A stretch of 64,000 bases of DNA from an uncultured Paracoccaceae bacterium (GCA_905182165.1 CAJJAK010000004.1:1-64000); one strand, 5' to 3'. Counted from the stretch's first letter, positions 7,458 through 19,078 are shown. Numbers and translations are program-made. The notes: generated from the letters alone by a model not told the origin.

Positions 7458-10392
7458 CATTGCAAATCTCCCAAATATATATGGCATCAGCGTTGGACAT
7501 GATTTTTCAAATAATTTTACAAAAGGGTTTATTGAACGTTTTAAAAACTGCCCGCCCGATTATACCACGAATATCACTTTATATGTGAATACAAATCGTA
7601 TGGCTGAAAATATAAAGGATAGCTTTCTAAGACTAGCTCCAGGTTTTTTACCCAAAATATATAGCATCGCTGATCTTCGCCATCTTGCCATTGAGCACCC
7701 CTTACCTGATCTTTTAAATCCCTTAGAAGAACAGCTTGAGTTAAATGAATTAATAAAAAAATATTTGGAACAATCGCCCAATACAGCACCAAAATCTGCT
7801 TCGTTTGACCTGGCATATGAACTTATAAATTTAAAAAATGAGATGCATTCAGAAAATGTTTCTGTTCAAAAAGTGAAAAGTCTTTCTCAAGCGGACATCT
7901 CCATACATTGGCAACAAAGCTTAAAGTTTTTAAACATTATTTTTGATTACTGGAGTGTTGCAAAACCAAAAGAAAGTATGGAATCTATAAATTCAAAGGT
8001 GATTTATATTTTAAATAAAAAATCGGCAAAAAATCCTCCAAAATACCCCATAATAATTGCTGGCTCAACAGGCTCTAGAGGCATAACGCAAACATTTATG
8101 AAATTGGTTGCCAAGCAACGTCTTGGTTTTGTGGTGTTACCAGGATTTGATTTTAATCAAACAAAAAAAGTCTGGGATAGCTTCAATCGAACTGCAGGTT
8201 TTGAAGATCACCCTCAATACCGATACTATCAATTGATTAATGCATTATCAATAAAACCAGAAAATATTGAAAAATGGATTCCTTCAGAATCAAATGCATT
8301 AATAAGAAATAATTTTGTTTCATTAGCATTAAGACCAGCGCCCGTAACGGATCAATGGCTCGAAGAAGGCCCAAAATTAGGAAACCTAACAGCTGTCTGT
8401 GCTGGATTATCATTGATAGAAGCCTCAACTTTACGTGAAGAAGCTAGTGCTATCGCTTTATGTATTAGGAAAGCGGTTGAAGACAACAAGTCTATATCTT
8501 TAATAACCCCTGATCACGATTTAACAAGACAAGTCACGGCAGCACTTGGAAGATGGAATTTAGTTCCTGATAATAGCGCTGGCCAACCACTGTCTTCAAC
8601 ACCACCAGGAATATTTTTAAGACAAGTATGTAATCTTATTGGACAGGAAGTAACTGCTGAAAATTTAATTCCACTGCTTAAGAACCCATTAACTAATACT
8701 GGAGCACAACTTAGGGGAGAACATTTAAATAATGTAAGGGAGATAGAAATTAAACTGAGGGATGGCAAAGGATCATATTTACCAATTCTCAAGTTTTTAA
8801 AGACTCAAATAGCGGAAGATAAAACCAAAAATAATAACACCCTATGGGTGAATTGGATTAATAAATTATTCCAAGATGTTGAAAATCTAAAAACTGATAA
8901 GTTAAATAATTTTGTAAAATATTTAATCGATCTAAGTGAAAATCTTTCAAATGGTCCAAGTGGTCAGCAGGGAATCTTGTGGGACCAAAATAGTGGTGAG
9001 TTGGCAAAAAAAACTCTCAATAATCTAATTTTAGCAGGTGAAAAAATACATATAATCACTTGCCTTGAATTCAAAACAATTATCACTTCAATTTTAAATA
9101 AAGAAAAAATTCGGGAAACGACTAATGCCCATCCATTAATAAAAATCTGGGGGACAATAGATGCTCGGGCATCCACTACGGAAATTACAATTTTAGGTAG
9201 TATGAATGATGGAACCTGGCCTCAGATAACAAAGATTGATCCGTGGTTGAGCCGCTCCATGAGAAAAGAAGCAGGCTTGCTATCCCCAGAACGAAAAATA
9301 GGTCTTGTAGCGCACGATTTTCAACAAGGTATTTCAGGCACTCAAGTCATAATATCTAGAAGTAAAAGGCTTAACGACACTCCAGCAATCCCTTCAAGAT
9401 GGTTAAATAGAATTACAAACCTACTAAAAGGATTGGGAGAAGATGGTTCGCTTCAATTAATCGAAATGAAAAATAGAGGTGAATTTTGGGTAAACATGGT
9501 AAAAGAACTAGAAGCACCACTAAAGATGAAAGGGCATTCACAACGACCCTCTCCCATACCACCATTAATGGCGCGTCCTAGCAAGCTCTCCGTAACCCAA
9601 ATCGAAACTTTAATCAGAGACCCTTACTCCATTTACGCTCGCCACATATTAAAATTAAAAAAGCTCCAACCTTTAAAACAGCAAGCAACCCCACTGTTAA
9701 AAGGGAATATAATTCATAAAATAATATTTAAGTTTTCAGAGAAAACAAAAAATGACCCAACCAAAATAAATAATGGTATTCTAGAGGCATTAACAGAAAA
9801 GATATTTAACGAAGAAGTCCCTTGGCCAGCAATTAGAACTATATGGAAAGAACAATTTAGAAAAGTTTCTCCTCTATTTTTAGAAGCAGAAGCTCTTCGG
9901 AGAGTCAATACGACTCCACTTTTCTTTGAGCACCCTGGTTCAATTTCTTTTAAAGAAATTGATATGACCCTAACTGCTATTGCTGATAGAATAGATGAAA
10001 AAAATTCAGGCGAATTAATCATATATGATTATAAATCTGGCAAACCGCCCACGCTCAAACAAATAAACTCTTTCCATAAACAGCTTATGTTAGAAGCATT
10101 AATTGCCAAAGATGGTGGGTTTAAAGATATTCCCGCAAAACATGTAACCCTGGTTAACTACGTCAGCTTACATCATGTCCACCCAAACACCCCCAAATCC
10201 GTATCACCAGAAGAAATTGAAACAACTAGAAAAGAATTTTTTGCACTTATCAATCACTATAAAGATCCAAAATCAGGCTATACCGCTAGACTTAGAATGG
10301 AAAAAGTTGGTTTTTCATCAGATTACGATCACCTATCAAGATATGGAGAATGGGATGAAACTAATATCCCAATAAATTTGGTTCTAAAATGA
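7441..10392 (+). CDS. addB: Double-strand break repair protein AddB
   Basis: 983-residue subunit of the AddAB helicase-nuclease, which resects double-strand ends for RecA loading. The N-terminal two thirds correspond to the degenerate helicase part (RNNREEA-type segment near EASTLREEASAIALC, then LGSMNDGTWP). The C-terminal nuclease contains GNIIHKIIFKF, EIDMTLTAIADRID and the catalytic IIYDYKSGKPPT. I see no cysteine quartet of the kind that binds Fe-S in Bacillus AddB, as expected for the alphaproteobacterial type. One uninterrupted frame over almost 3 kb stands out in this window. Start: ATG 7441, or ATG 7450, which would overlap murU less. addA follows with a four-base overlap. Confidence 0.93.
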   Translation: MQKMSDIANLPNIYGISVGHDFSNNFTKGFIERFKNCPPDYTTNITLYVNTNRMAENIKDSFLRLAPGFLPKIYSIADLRHLAIEHPLPDLLNPLEEQLELNELIKKYLEQSPNTAPKSASFDLAYELINLKNEMHSENVSVQKVKSLSQADISIHWQQSLKFLNIIFDYWSVAKPKESMESINSKVIYILNKKSAKNPPKYPIIIAGSTGSRGITQTFMKLVAKQRLGFVVLPGFDFNQTKKVWDSFNRTAGFEDHPQYRYYQLINALSIKPENIEKWIPSESNALIRNNFVSLALRPAPVTDQWLEEGPKLGNLTAVCAGLSLIEASTLREEASAIALCIRKAVEDNKSISLITPDHDLTRQVTAALGRWNLVPDNSAGQPLSSTPPGIFLRQVCNLIGQEVTAENLIPLLKNPLTNTGAQLRGEHLNNVREIEIKLRDGKGSYLPILKFLKTQIAEDKTKNNNTLWVNWINKLFQDVENLKTDKLNNFVKYLIDLSENLSNGPSGQQGILWDQNSGELAKKTLNNLILAGEKIHIITCLEFKTIITSILNKEKIRETTNAHPLIKIWGTIDARASTTEITILGSMNDGTWPQITKIDPWLSRSMRKEAGLLSPERKIGLVAHDFQQGISGTQVIISRSKRLNDTPAIPSRWLNRITNLLKGLGEDGSLQLIEMKNRGEFWVNMVKELEAPLKMKGHSQRPSPIPPLMARPSKLSVTQIETLIRDPYSIYARHILKLKKLQPLKQQATPLLKGNIIHKIIFKFSEKTKNDPTKINNGILEALTEKIFNEEVPWPAIRTIWKEQFRKVSPLFLEAEALRRVNTTPLFFEHPGSISFKEIDMTLTAIADRIDEKNSGELIIYDYKSGKPPTLKQINSFHKQLMLEALIAKDGGFKDIPAKHVTLVNYVSLHHVHPNTPKSVSPEEIETTRKEFFALINHYKDPKSGYTARLRMEKVGFSSDYDHLSRYGEWDETNIPINLVLK

Positions 10393-13300
10393 AACAAAAT
10401 TCAAGCCCTAACATTTCTCAAATAAATGCTTCCCAGCCTAAAAACTCAACTTGGGTATCAGCAAATGCAGGATCTGGTAAAACCAAAGTGTTAATTGACC
10501 GTGTTACACGGTTATTATTAAACCAAACGTTACCTCAGCACATTCTTTGCTTAACTTACACAAAAGCCGCCGCTTCACATATGCAAAACAAGCTCTTTGA
10601 AAGACTTGGGGCTTGGTCAATGTTATCTGACGAAAATTTATTAATTGAATTAAACTCTTTAGGTGAAGAAAAGTCCTTAATTAGTCATCAAAAACTTATT
10701 CAAGCTCGACAGCTTTTTGCAGGAGCTTTAGATGCACCAGGCGGATTAAAAATCCAAACAATTCATTCTTTCTGTGCCTCCATATTGAGGCGCTTTCCTT
10801 TAGAAGCTGGTATCTCACCAAATTTTATAGAATTAGATGAACGAAACACAAAGCTCATACAAACAGAAATTCTAGACAATATGGCCGCTAATGATGTCTC
10901 TGGTATATTTACTAAAATCGCGTCAATTTTGCAAATTCCAGATATAAACACACTATTGAATGAAATATCAAAATATAGGCAGCTACTTAGTAAAAATCGT
11001 AGCAAGGAAGAAATCTTTAAAACATTTGATATAAAGCCTAATCTAAAATTAACAGATATTTTGGAAACAGGCTTTTCAAATTATGATTCTTCTATAATTA
11101 AAACTGGAATGCATTTTCTAGAATTAGGTAGTGCTAATGATATCAAGGTTGCTGAAAAATTAAAATTTTTAAATTTAATTGTAATTAATTTAGATTTATT
11201 GTCTAACCTTTCAGATATATTCTTAAGCAAAAATGAAGCTGCCAGTCCCTTACAAGAAAAGTCATTTCCAACAATAGAAACATTAAAAACTGTTGGATCT
11301 GATCTAGATGAATTTATAAAGTTCAAAAGTGAATTTTGTATCAATTTAAAAGTAGCAAAAATTATTGCTTCAATTTCCCTTTCACCATCAATAATTTATG
11401 AATTTTCTAAATTATACCTAACCAATTATGAAAATATAAAATCTCAAAAATGTTATTTAGATTTTGATGACCAAATTCTTTTAGTTAAAATGCTGCTTTC
11501 CCAAAGCAGCATGGCTCAATGGGTTATGTATAAGCTTGACGGCGGAATCGAACACATTCTCATAGATGAAGCGCAAGATACAAGTCCAGACCAATGGGAT
11601 GTAATAAAGTTATTGACTGATGAATTCAACGCTGGTGAAGCAAAAAAAAATAAACCGAGGACTATTTTTGCTGTTGGTGATGAAAAACAATCAATTTACT
11701 CGTTTCAGGGTGCAGATCCTTTTGCGTTCGAGCAAATGCGTAGGTATTTTTCTGATAAGTTAATTGAAGCAAATGATAAACTGTCTGAACAGCGGCTGTT
11801 GTACTCTTTTAGGTCCTCTCCAATTATATTAAAGCTTGTAGATAAAGTTCTAAAAGATGGTGGATCGTCACTTAACTTATCTGATCAACATATTGCATTT
11901 AAAGATGAGTTACCTGGTCGGGTAGATCTTTGGCCATTTATTGACGCTGAAAGAAATGAAGAACCTTCTCTATGGTTTGAACCAATCGATAGTAAAAAAC
12001 CAAATAACCCAAACCTTAAATTAGCTGAGAAAATTGCTGCTGAAATAAAGTTCATATTGGACAGCAAACAGATGCTTGGATCTCCAAATGACTGTCGAAT
12101 AGTTCAGCCTGGAGATTTTTTAATTCTCCTAAGGAGCCGGAATTTTTTATTTCATTCTATTATTAAGTGTTTAAAGATTTCTGGCCTGCCTGTTGCTGGA
12201 GCAGATAGGTTAAATATAGCCACTGAATTAGCTGTAAAGGATTTGCTATCATTACTAAATTTTCTAGTGACCCCAGACGATGATCTTAACTTAGCTACTC
12301 TTTTAAAATCTCCATTATGTGGACTTTCTGAAAATGAACTTTTTCATTTAGCCAAAGGTAGAGAAGGATCTTTATGGAAATCATTACTTAAAAACGCAAA
12401 CCAGCACGAAAATATTTTAAATTTTTTGTCAGACTTAAGAAATAATGTAGATTTTCTTCGGCCTTATGAGTTATTGGAGCGCGCATTAATTAAACACAAT
12501 AAACGAGCAGACCTAACATCCACTCTAGGTCTAGAGGCTGAAGATGGTATTAATGCATTATTGGATCAGGCACTAAATTATGAAAAATTAAATATTCCTG
12601 ATTTGACTTCTTTCATTTTATGGATGGAATCTGATGACGTTTATATAAAACGGGAACTAGAAACAGAAAGTTCTAACATTCGAGTAATGACAATTCATGG
12701 TGCTAAAGGTTTAGAAGCGCCAATAGTCATTTTGCCTGACACTGGAAGTAGATTAAATATGGGTAGCTCAAAGTTTATTAAATTAAATGACAATATAATT
12801 ACATTAAGAGGAGCCAAGCCAAACCAACCACAGTTAGTAAAAAATTCAATTGAACAATTAAACAAATTAGAAAAAGAAGAAGAGTTTCGTTTATTGTATG
12901 TAGCAATGACACGTGCAGAAAGTTGGTTAATAATATGTGGTTCTGGTAGGCGTAACAAAAATGGGGATTGCTGGTATGACACTATTGAAAATGGAATTAA
13001 ATCCTTAAATATAATTCAATCGTCACTTAGAAGAAGCCAGATTAACTGTTCAAAGTAAAAACTGGAAGACTTCAGATAGTATTAATAGGACACACGTAAA
13101 ATCAAATAAAAATCAAATACCAAAATGGGTAAAAAACCTAAAACTCAAATTAGAAAAACTAACAAAGCAATTTCACCTTCGGAAATGGAAGGCTCAAAAA
13201 GTCTAAATGGATCAAACAAGACAGATAGTAATAACGCCAAGATGGTTGGGTCTCAAATTCATATTTTAATTGAGTATTTACCCAAATTTCCTCATAAAAC

Positions 13301-13749
13301 TTGGAAAAGTATTAGTTATAATATTTTAAAAAATAGTGGGTGTGGAAATATAAAAACTATAGAAAAGGCCACTGACCGGGCCATAAAAATATTGCATGAT
13401 GATAAATTAAAGTTTTTATTTCAATCTAATTCTATCGCTGAAGCACCATTTCAAGTTAACATTCCAGAATTAAATAATACACTTTTTTCAGGTATTATTG
13501 ATCGGATAGTAGTTCTTGAAGAAAAAATAATAGCAGTTGACTTCAAGTCTAATTTTTTAGTCCCCAAAATGGATAAAGAGGTTCCTAATGGCTTGCTAAG
13601 ACAAATGGCAATTTATTTTAGATGTTTAGAAAGTAGTAGATGCAGCTAAAGAAATTAATATTGCTATTTTATGGACCAAAACATCAAATCTTATGTTTTT
13701 GGATAAAATGCTTTTAAAGAAATGTCTTCAATCTGTCCTTAACACTTGA
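10389..13749 (+). CDS. addA: Double-strand break repair helicase AddA (frameshifted in C-terminal third)
   Basis: UvrD-type helicase and nuclease partner of AddB. The helicase domains are continuous in one frame from 10389 to about 13040: Walker A SANAGSGKTKVL, LCLTYTKAAA, HILIDEAQDTSPDQW, VGDEKQSIYSFQGA, RVMTIHGAKGLEAPIV and LLYVAMTRA. Then three frame changes occur, near 13043, near 13125-13150 and near 13630. The pieces read TVQSKNWKTSDS..., then ISPSEMEGSKSL... with the nuclease motif AVDFKSN, then DAAKEINIAILWT to a stop at 13747-13749. The combined length of about 1,120 residues is normal. Either the assembly has errors here or the nuclease domain is really lost while the helicase remains. 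Confidence 0.9.
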
Positions 13750-13801
13750 CGTTTTTGCTCTCGATTCTTAGTTATAAAGAAAAATAATAAGGAACTATGG
13801 C

Positions 13802-14122
13802 ATGGCTACAATATCAGTAACGGATGAAACATTTGAGACAGAGGTTACCAAATCTGAAACTCCAGTTGTTGTAGATTTTTGGGCTGAGTGGTGCGGACCA
13901 TGCAAAATGATTGGCCCAGCTTTGGAAGAATTATCAGAAGAATATGGTGGAAAAATAAAAATCGTCAAAATTAATGTTGATGAGAACCCAAATTCGCCCT
14001 CCCAACTTGGAGTGCGCGGTATTCCTGCTTTGTTTCTATTTAAAGATGGAGCGGTAGTATCAAATAAAACTGGTGCCGCACCTAAAGCAGCACTTAAAGA
14101 CTGGATAGATAGTTCTATTTGA
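13802..14122 (+). CDS. trxA: Thioredoxin 1
   Basis: Complete 106-residue thioredoxin, the general protein disulfide reductant. The active site is WCGPC with C31 and C34, the buried aspartate is in VVVDFWAEW, and the cis-proline is in [21 protein letters not shown] precedes the ATG. It follows addA in the same direction after about 50 bases, a neighbourhood common in Rhodobacterales, and converges with folC. Nothing unusual is seen. Confidence 0.96.
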   Translation: MATISVTDETFETEVTKSETPVVVDFWAEWCGPCKMIGPALEELSEEYGGKIKIVKINVDENPNSPSQLGVRGIPALFLFKDGAVVSNKTGAAPKAALKDWIDSSI

Positions 14123-14131
14123 ACTTTTTAA

Positions 14132-15418
14132 TTACGAATTGTTTTGAAGAACTGTGCCCGCTAGATAAAGTGAACCACATATAAGAATCCTGCCTTTGGG
14201 GTAACTCTTTGCAATTCTTTGAATGGCGTCCATAACGTTATTTGCTTGTACAGCTGAAAATCCAACTGCATTAGCGACATCAATCATATCTTGTGATGAA
14301 TTAGTTCCTTCTTCACCTGGCACAGTTATTCCATATAAAATATTAGCCTGTCCATAAAGTGACTTTAAGTATCCCATAACATCTTTAGTTTTTAACATTC
14401 CACAAATCAAAATATTTTGTTTGTGTGGCAGCTGTTCAAGTGTATCAGATATAGCCATGCCTGCGGCAAGATTATGACCCCCATCTAACCAAACCTCCAA
14501 CTCCCGGGCTAAATCCACTAAAGGTCCATTTTTTAATCTCTGCATTCGAGCAGGCCAATAAACGTTCTCCATACTAGCCTTATATGCAGAATTTGAAATT
14601 CTCAATTCTCGCATCGCTGCAATCGCAACTCCTGCATTATTAACTTGATGTGCCCCAAGTAACTTGTCTTAAAGTTTTGAAATTCACTTCATCTTCAAAA
14701 ATTAATGAGTTTGCTTTTCTTATAAACATCCCAATGTTGACCATAAATTTTAAGTGGGCTACTTAATTCATTCGCTCTGGTTTTTATCACAGAAAGAGCC
14801 TGAATGTTTTGAGGGCCTACAATGCATGGCACTCCTTCTTTTATTATTCCTGCTTTTTCATATGCTATCTGTTGAATATTGTTACCCAAAAACTGAAGTT
14901 GATCCACAATCAACCATTATTATTAATTTTGGTTTTTTTAAAACATTTGTGGCATCTAACCGACCACCCAGCCCCACTTCTAACAAAGTATAGTCAGCCT
15001 CAATTTGGGAAAAAGCTAATAATGCAGCACAAGTTGTAATTTCAAAATAAGTAATTGAAGTATTCCCATTTACTTCTTCACATTTACTTAAGTATTCAGC
15101 CAAAATATTTTCGTCAATAATTTTGCCAGATAAAACAATTCGTTCATGGAATTTTGTTAAATGTGGCGATATATAAGCGTGTGCAGATGCTCCAAAGCCC
15201 TCAATACCTGCTCTTAACATAGCTTGCGTGGATCCTTTACCATTTGTACCAGCTATATGGATAACTTGTGGTAACTTTTGTTCTGGATTACCTAGTTTAG
15301 TTAATAATCTAAAAACCCTATCAAGACTTAAATCAATAATCTTTGGGTGTAAGGATAATAATCTATCTAGAATAGCGTCGCTTTTTGGTAAACTCATAAG
15401 ACTATTTTTAACCATCAA
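14132..15418 (-). CDS. folC: Dihydrofolate/folylpolyglutamate synthase FolC (frameshifted)
   Basis: Adds glutamate to dihydropteroate and to folates. The N-terminal piece (15418 down to about 14890) has the P-loop IHIAGTNGKGSTQAML and YISPHL. A middle piece (about 14913-14695) has EKAGIIKEGVPCIVGPQ. A short stretch reading GAHQVNNAGVAIAAM is in another frame, and the C-terminal piece from 14614 has VWLDGGHNLAAGM (substrate aspartate/histidine). At least three frame changes are needed, near 14890-14910, 14690 and 14660. Since folate synthesis is normally essential, sequencing error is more likely than a real triple mutation. It lies just downstream of accD on the same strand, as in most proteobacteria. 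Confidence 0.9.
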
Positions 15419-15438
15419 CTTGTTTTAATAAGTACTCA

Positions 15439-16340
15439 CTAATTATCTTTTTCTAAATCATCTGGTTTAGGCAAGTCACCTTTAATAGCAGGAGATAGGC
15501 CCATCAACATTCTTGTTAAAACTACTAATTCTTCTTTTAGGTTTTTTCTGTGGATTACCCTATCTAACATTCCATGATCTAACAAATACTCTGCTCTCTG
15601 AAAACCTTCTGGTAGCTTTTCTCTGATTGTTTGCTCAATCACACGCGGACCAGCAAAGCATATTAGTGCATTCGGTTCCGCTATTTGAACATCACCAAGC
15701 ATAGCGTATGAAGCAGTCACACCACCCGTCGTTGGATGGGTTAATACAACTATAAATGGAAGTTTTGCTTCTTTAAGGAGCTGAATTGCTACAGTCGTAC
15801 GAGGCATCTGCATTAATGATAAAATTCCTTCTTGCATTCGAGCTCCACCACTAGCAGAAAACAAAACTAGAGGGCATTTTTTTTCAACAGCCAATTTACA
15901 CGCAACAATTATAGCATTTCCAACATACATACCCATGGAGCCACCCATAAAACTAAAATCAAAAGCTGCAGCAACTATTGGCATTCCGTTTAATAAACCT
16001 GATTTAGCAAGCAATGCATCATTCTCTTTCGTTCTTTTTTGAGCATCACTATAGCGATCTTTATATTTTTTTTGATCCTTAAATTTAAGTGGATCTACAG
16101 ACTTAATATTAGCAGCAATTTCTAACTGATTATCGCTATCAAGAAAAATCTCAAGACGCTTTCTTGCTGAAATTCTTAAATGATGACTACATTCGGGCAT
16201 ACATTAATATTCTGTGAAAGTTCCCGATGAAATAGCATCGTTCCACATTCCGAACATTTCGTCCAAAGGTTTTCTGGTACATCTCGACGCGAAAAAAGGG
16301 AATTTATCCGCGGACGAACATAATTCGAAATCCAATTCAT
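15439..16340 (-). CDS. accD: Acetyl-CoA carboxylase carboxyltransferase subunit beta (frameshifted)
   Basis: Transfers the carboxyl group from biotin to acetyl-CoA in fatty acid synthesis, with AccA. The main frame gives the crotonase-type core with [26 protein letters not shown] and [15 protein letters not shown]. Reading upstream in the neighbouring frame recovers the missing N-terminus: ATG at 16340, [12 protein letters not shown], then the zinc ribbon cysteines in KCSECG and NVCPECSHH. The join is at a GGG run (16195-16197 on the plus strand), where one base appears to be missing; the next frame alone would start without the first cysteine pair. Full length is about 300 residues, normal. 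folC follows 20 bases downstream. Confidence 0.93.
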
Positions 16341-16382
16341 TTTAAAATAATCCCTTAAGTCTTTATAGTTATAAAAATCAAA

Positions 16383-17269
16383 TTAGTTTTTTTGCTTCTT
16401 TATCCAATAATATAATATTAAGAAAGTAATCATATGGAGAATTGATTGTGAAATTATTATATAAGTCATATAAATGCCAGTCTTATCGAAATAATAATTT
16501 ATTAATGCCAATCCTGAAAGTGAGTCCCCTAAGCCTAAGAGTAAAACTCCCGTAACATTATTAAAAAAATGCATACCCAATGCGTAGCTTATGTTTTTTG
16601 ATTTAACAGTCAAAATACTAGCCATAACTCCAAAAATTGTTGCATTAGCCATATAAAAGTAGGTGTTATAACCAAAAGAGTGGAAATCAAAATGTCCTGC
16701 CCCAAATAATATGGAAGGAACAATCGCCCAAATCCAAAAAGATTTAAATCTTGCTATAAATTGCTGTAATAAATAACCTCTGAATAATAATTCTTCAGCA
16801 GAAATTTGAATAAATATAACAATAATAGCTGGAATAACCCAACGCACCCAATGGGAAATTTTTACTATTTCAACATCTGGCAAATATTTTTCTTTAAAAA
16901 AGAAGCTTTCAAAAGGAATTATTATTAAAGCAAATAAAGATATCAACATAGTCACTAAAAAAGCACGTACAAAGTGCCGCCCACTGATCGTTTCCACAGA
17001 CACCCAGCCAATGAAGAATATGACCTTCTATGTATAAAAAAAACCACAAAAAATAAAGCGATGTGCCAAATAGTAAAAGAAGTAAATAATAGTAATGTTG
17101 TAAGTTTTTGATGTTTTAAGGATATAGTATGTTCAAGCTTTGAAAGGAAAAAAAGACCACCACCATAAAGAAAAAAAACTATTAACATAAACAAAAAAAA
17201 GCCAATTAATGTTCGCCAAAATTCATTTTTTTCTAAACCATTGTAAGAGTATAGGTCATAACTTTTCAA
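16383..17269 (-). CDS. CPBP family intramembrane metalloprotease (frameshifted)
   Basis: Polytopic membrane protein related to CAAX prenyl proteases (CPBP/Abi family). The signature ISAEELLFRGYLLQ supplies the catalytic glutamate pair and arginine, and later GAGHFDFHS and ALGMHFFNN supply histidine and asparagine in the expected order within membrane segments. About 295 residues and seven or eight hydrophobic segments in total. The first 95 residues are in a different frame; the break is around 16995-17005 near GGG in AGCLWKRSV versus VSVETISGRHFV. Substrates of the bacterial members are mostly unknown; maturation of peptides or protection from them is the usual suggestion. It sits upstream of accD and may be cotranscribed. 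Confidence 0.8.
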
Positions 17270-17408
17270 ATTTTAAACTCCAGATCATATGTTAACTGAA
17301 TTTGTCAAAAATTAGAATGCTTGCGCTTCCATGATTGGTCAATTACTTACTTCCATAAGTGGTTAATTTAATAATAAATAAGATATCAGATTTAACAAAA
17401 TAAGCTTT

Positions 17409-18083
17409 ATGAAAAAAAATTTATCACCTTTTAGATTTCTAATTACGTCAGTACTAGGCGTGCTTTTGTTAAGTAGTTGTGATACCACTACCATACTGGG
17501 AAGTCAGCTCCAAAAAAACCCACCCCCAACTTCCCGAGCAATTATTTCTTCTAAAAATATCGTAATACAAGCTCCTGCAGGTTTTTGCATAGATGAAACT
17601 GTTTCTAACATTTCGTCTAAGCCAACATTTATTTTGTTTGGAAATTGTGCAGCAATTTCACAATCAAATTCAATTACACAGTCTAAAGTTTACGCAGTTT
17701 TAACTGCAACAGTATCAAAAATGAAATCCAGCCAAATTCCATTGGAAAGTAAGAATCTTGATGATTATTTTAGGTCAGAGGACGGTAGAGCTATCTTAAG
17801 TGTAAATGGAAACCCAAACGATATAGTTGTTTTAGATAGTTTCAAAATGGATAGTTCATATTTTGTTCTTGTAAAAAATACTGGGCAAAAAAAATCAAAT
17901 GCTATCTCAGATTTTTCATGGCGCGCGTACTTAAAAATTTCTGGCCATATAATTGCAGTGGCTATTATTGGTTTTGATCAAAAACCAATGCAGCACGATG
18001 AAAGCTTAAAGATTATCCGGCATTTCGTTAATGAAATTAGAATAAATAATGGATTTAATCCAACAAAAGTTCCAATTGGTTAA
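17409..18083 (+). CDS. Predicted lipoprotein of unknown function
   Basis: 224 residues. The N-terminus is a lipoprotein signal peptide: positive MKKN, hydrophobic stretch, then LLSSCDTT with the modified cysteine near residue 24. The mature part begins with a low-complexity proline/serine region and then IQAPAGFCIDE and FGNCAAIS, a cysteine-containing motif I remember from conserved hypothetical proteins of Rhodobacterales, but I cannot name a family. No catalytic motif is recognisable. It stands alone between divergent and convergent neighbours; the preceding 139 bases are AT-rich without a clear promoter. Likely a periplasmic-facing lipid-anchored protein. Confidence 0.7.
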   Translation: MKKNLSPFRFLITSVLGVLLLSSCDTTTILGSQLQKNPPPTSRAIISSKNIVIQAPAGFCIDETVSNISSKPTFILFGNCAAISQSNSITQSKVYAVLTATVSKMKSSQIPLESKNLDDYFRSEDGRAILSVNGNPNDIVVLDSFKMDSSYFVLVKNTGQKKSNAISDFSWRAYLKISGHIIAVAIIGFDQKPMQHDESLKIIRHFVNEIRINNGFNPTKVPIG

Positions 18084-18112
18084 ATAAAAATACCAAAATT
18101 AATTTATATATA

Positions 18113-19078
18113 TCAAAGATATAAGTCTTCTTTCTTTAGAACTAGCTCATTCATTATTTTTACCAATTGATATGCTATTGGCTCTTCTGACAATGCGTGC
18201 CCAGCATTTGGCAAAATATTCAATTCACAATTTGCCCATTTCTCAACTAAATTATGGGCAGCTATCGGTGGGCAAATCATATCATATCTTCCATGAACAA
18301 CGTATCCTTTTATATGCGAAATATTATCCATATCTCTTAATATCTGATTATCAATATCTAAAAATCCATTGTTTATAAAATAATGATTTTCTATTCTAGA
18401 AAAAGCTAAAGAATAACGTCCTGGGGGTAGGGTGTTTGTTCTATCTCCTGCCATAGCAGCCATTCTGTTTTCCCATGCTGCCCATAACTGAGCAAAATGT
18501 GTCTGATTATTAATATCGCCTTTCTGAGGATTATTATAAGCTAAAATTAAATCACCTCGCTCAACCAAAGGAATTTCTTTTATAAAGTCATTCCATTCTT
18601 TAGGCCAAAAACGACCAGCACCCCCCCCATAAAACCAATTGAGCTCTTCTTTTGAGTGTAAAAAGATTCCTCTTAAAACAAGGCATGCTATTCTGTCTGG
18701 ATGTGCTTGTGAGTATAACAGTCCTAAAGTAGACCCCCAGGAACCTCCAAAAACAATCCATCGATTGATTTTTAACCTGAACCTTATTAATTCAATATCT
18801 GATATCAAATGCCAAGTCGTATTATTCTCAACACTGGAATGAGGTGTGGAACGTCCAGAACCACGTTGGTCAAATAAAATTATTCTATAAATTTCAGGAT
18901 TAAAGAATCTTCTGTATAAATAATTAGCTCCCGCGCCTGGGCCACCATGTAAAACGACGACAGGAATTCCAGTTTTGGAACCACACTGTTCTACATATAA
19001 AACGTGACCATCACCAACATCTAATTCAAAACTATCAAACGGTTCAATCGAAGGATATAAATGTTTTAAAGCACTCAT
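18113..19078 (-). CDS. pip: Proline iminopeptidase
   Basis: Alpha/beta-hydrolase (family S33) of 321 residues that removes N-terminal proline from peptides. The oxyanion motif HGGPGAGAN, DQRGSGRSTPH, the nucleophile elbow GGSWGSTLGL, the acid in VVHGRYDMICP and the catalytic histidine in LPNAGHALSE are all present in the usual order. N-terminus YPSIEPFDSFELDVGDGH is typical. It is read alone in the opposite direction to its neighbours, and its start is divergent from ubiG with a 75-base spacer. Confidence 0.93.
   Translation of the reverse strand: MSALKHLYPSIEPFDSFELDVGDGHVLYVEQCGSKTGIPVVVLHGGPGAGANYLYRRFFNPEIYRIILFDQRGSGRSTPHSSVENNTTWHLISDIELIRFRLKINRWIVFGGSWGSTLGLLYSQAHPDRIACLVLRGIFLHSKEELNWFYGGGAGRFWPKEWNDFIKEIPLVERGDLILAYNNPQKGDINNQTHFAQLWAAWENRMAAMAGDRTNTLPPGRYSLAFSRIENHYFINNGFLDIDNQILRDMDNISHIKGYVVHGRYDMICPPIAAHNLVEKWANCELNILPNAGHALSEEPIAYQLVKIMNELVLKKEDLYL

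Noticed and set aside
10389..13058. Programmed frameshifting as the reason for broken genes
   Set aside because: Breaks affect unrelated genes at varied positions and in both directions, without a shared slippery heptamer and downstream structure; sequencing error explains them better.
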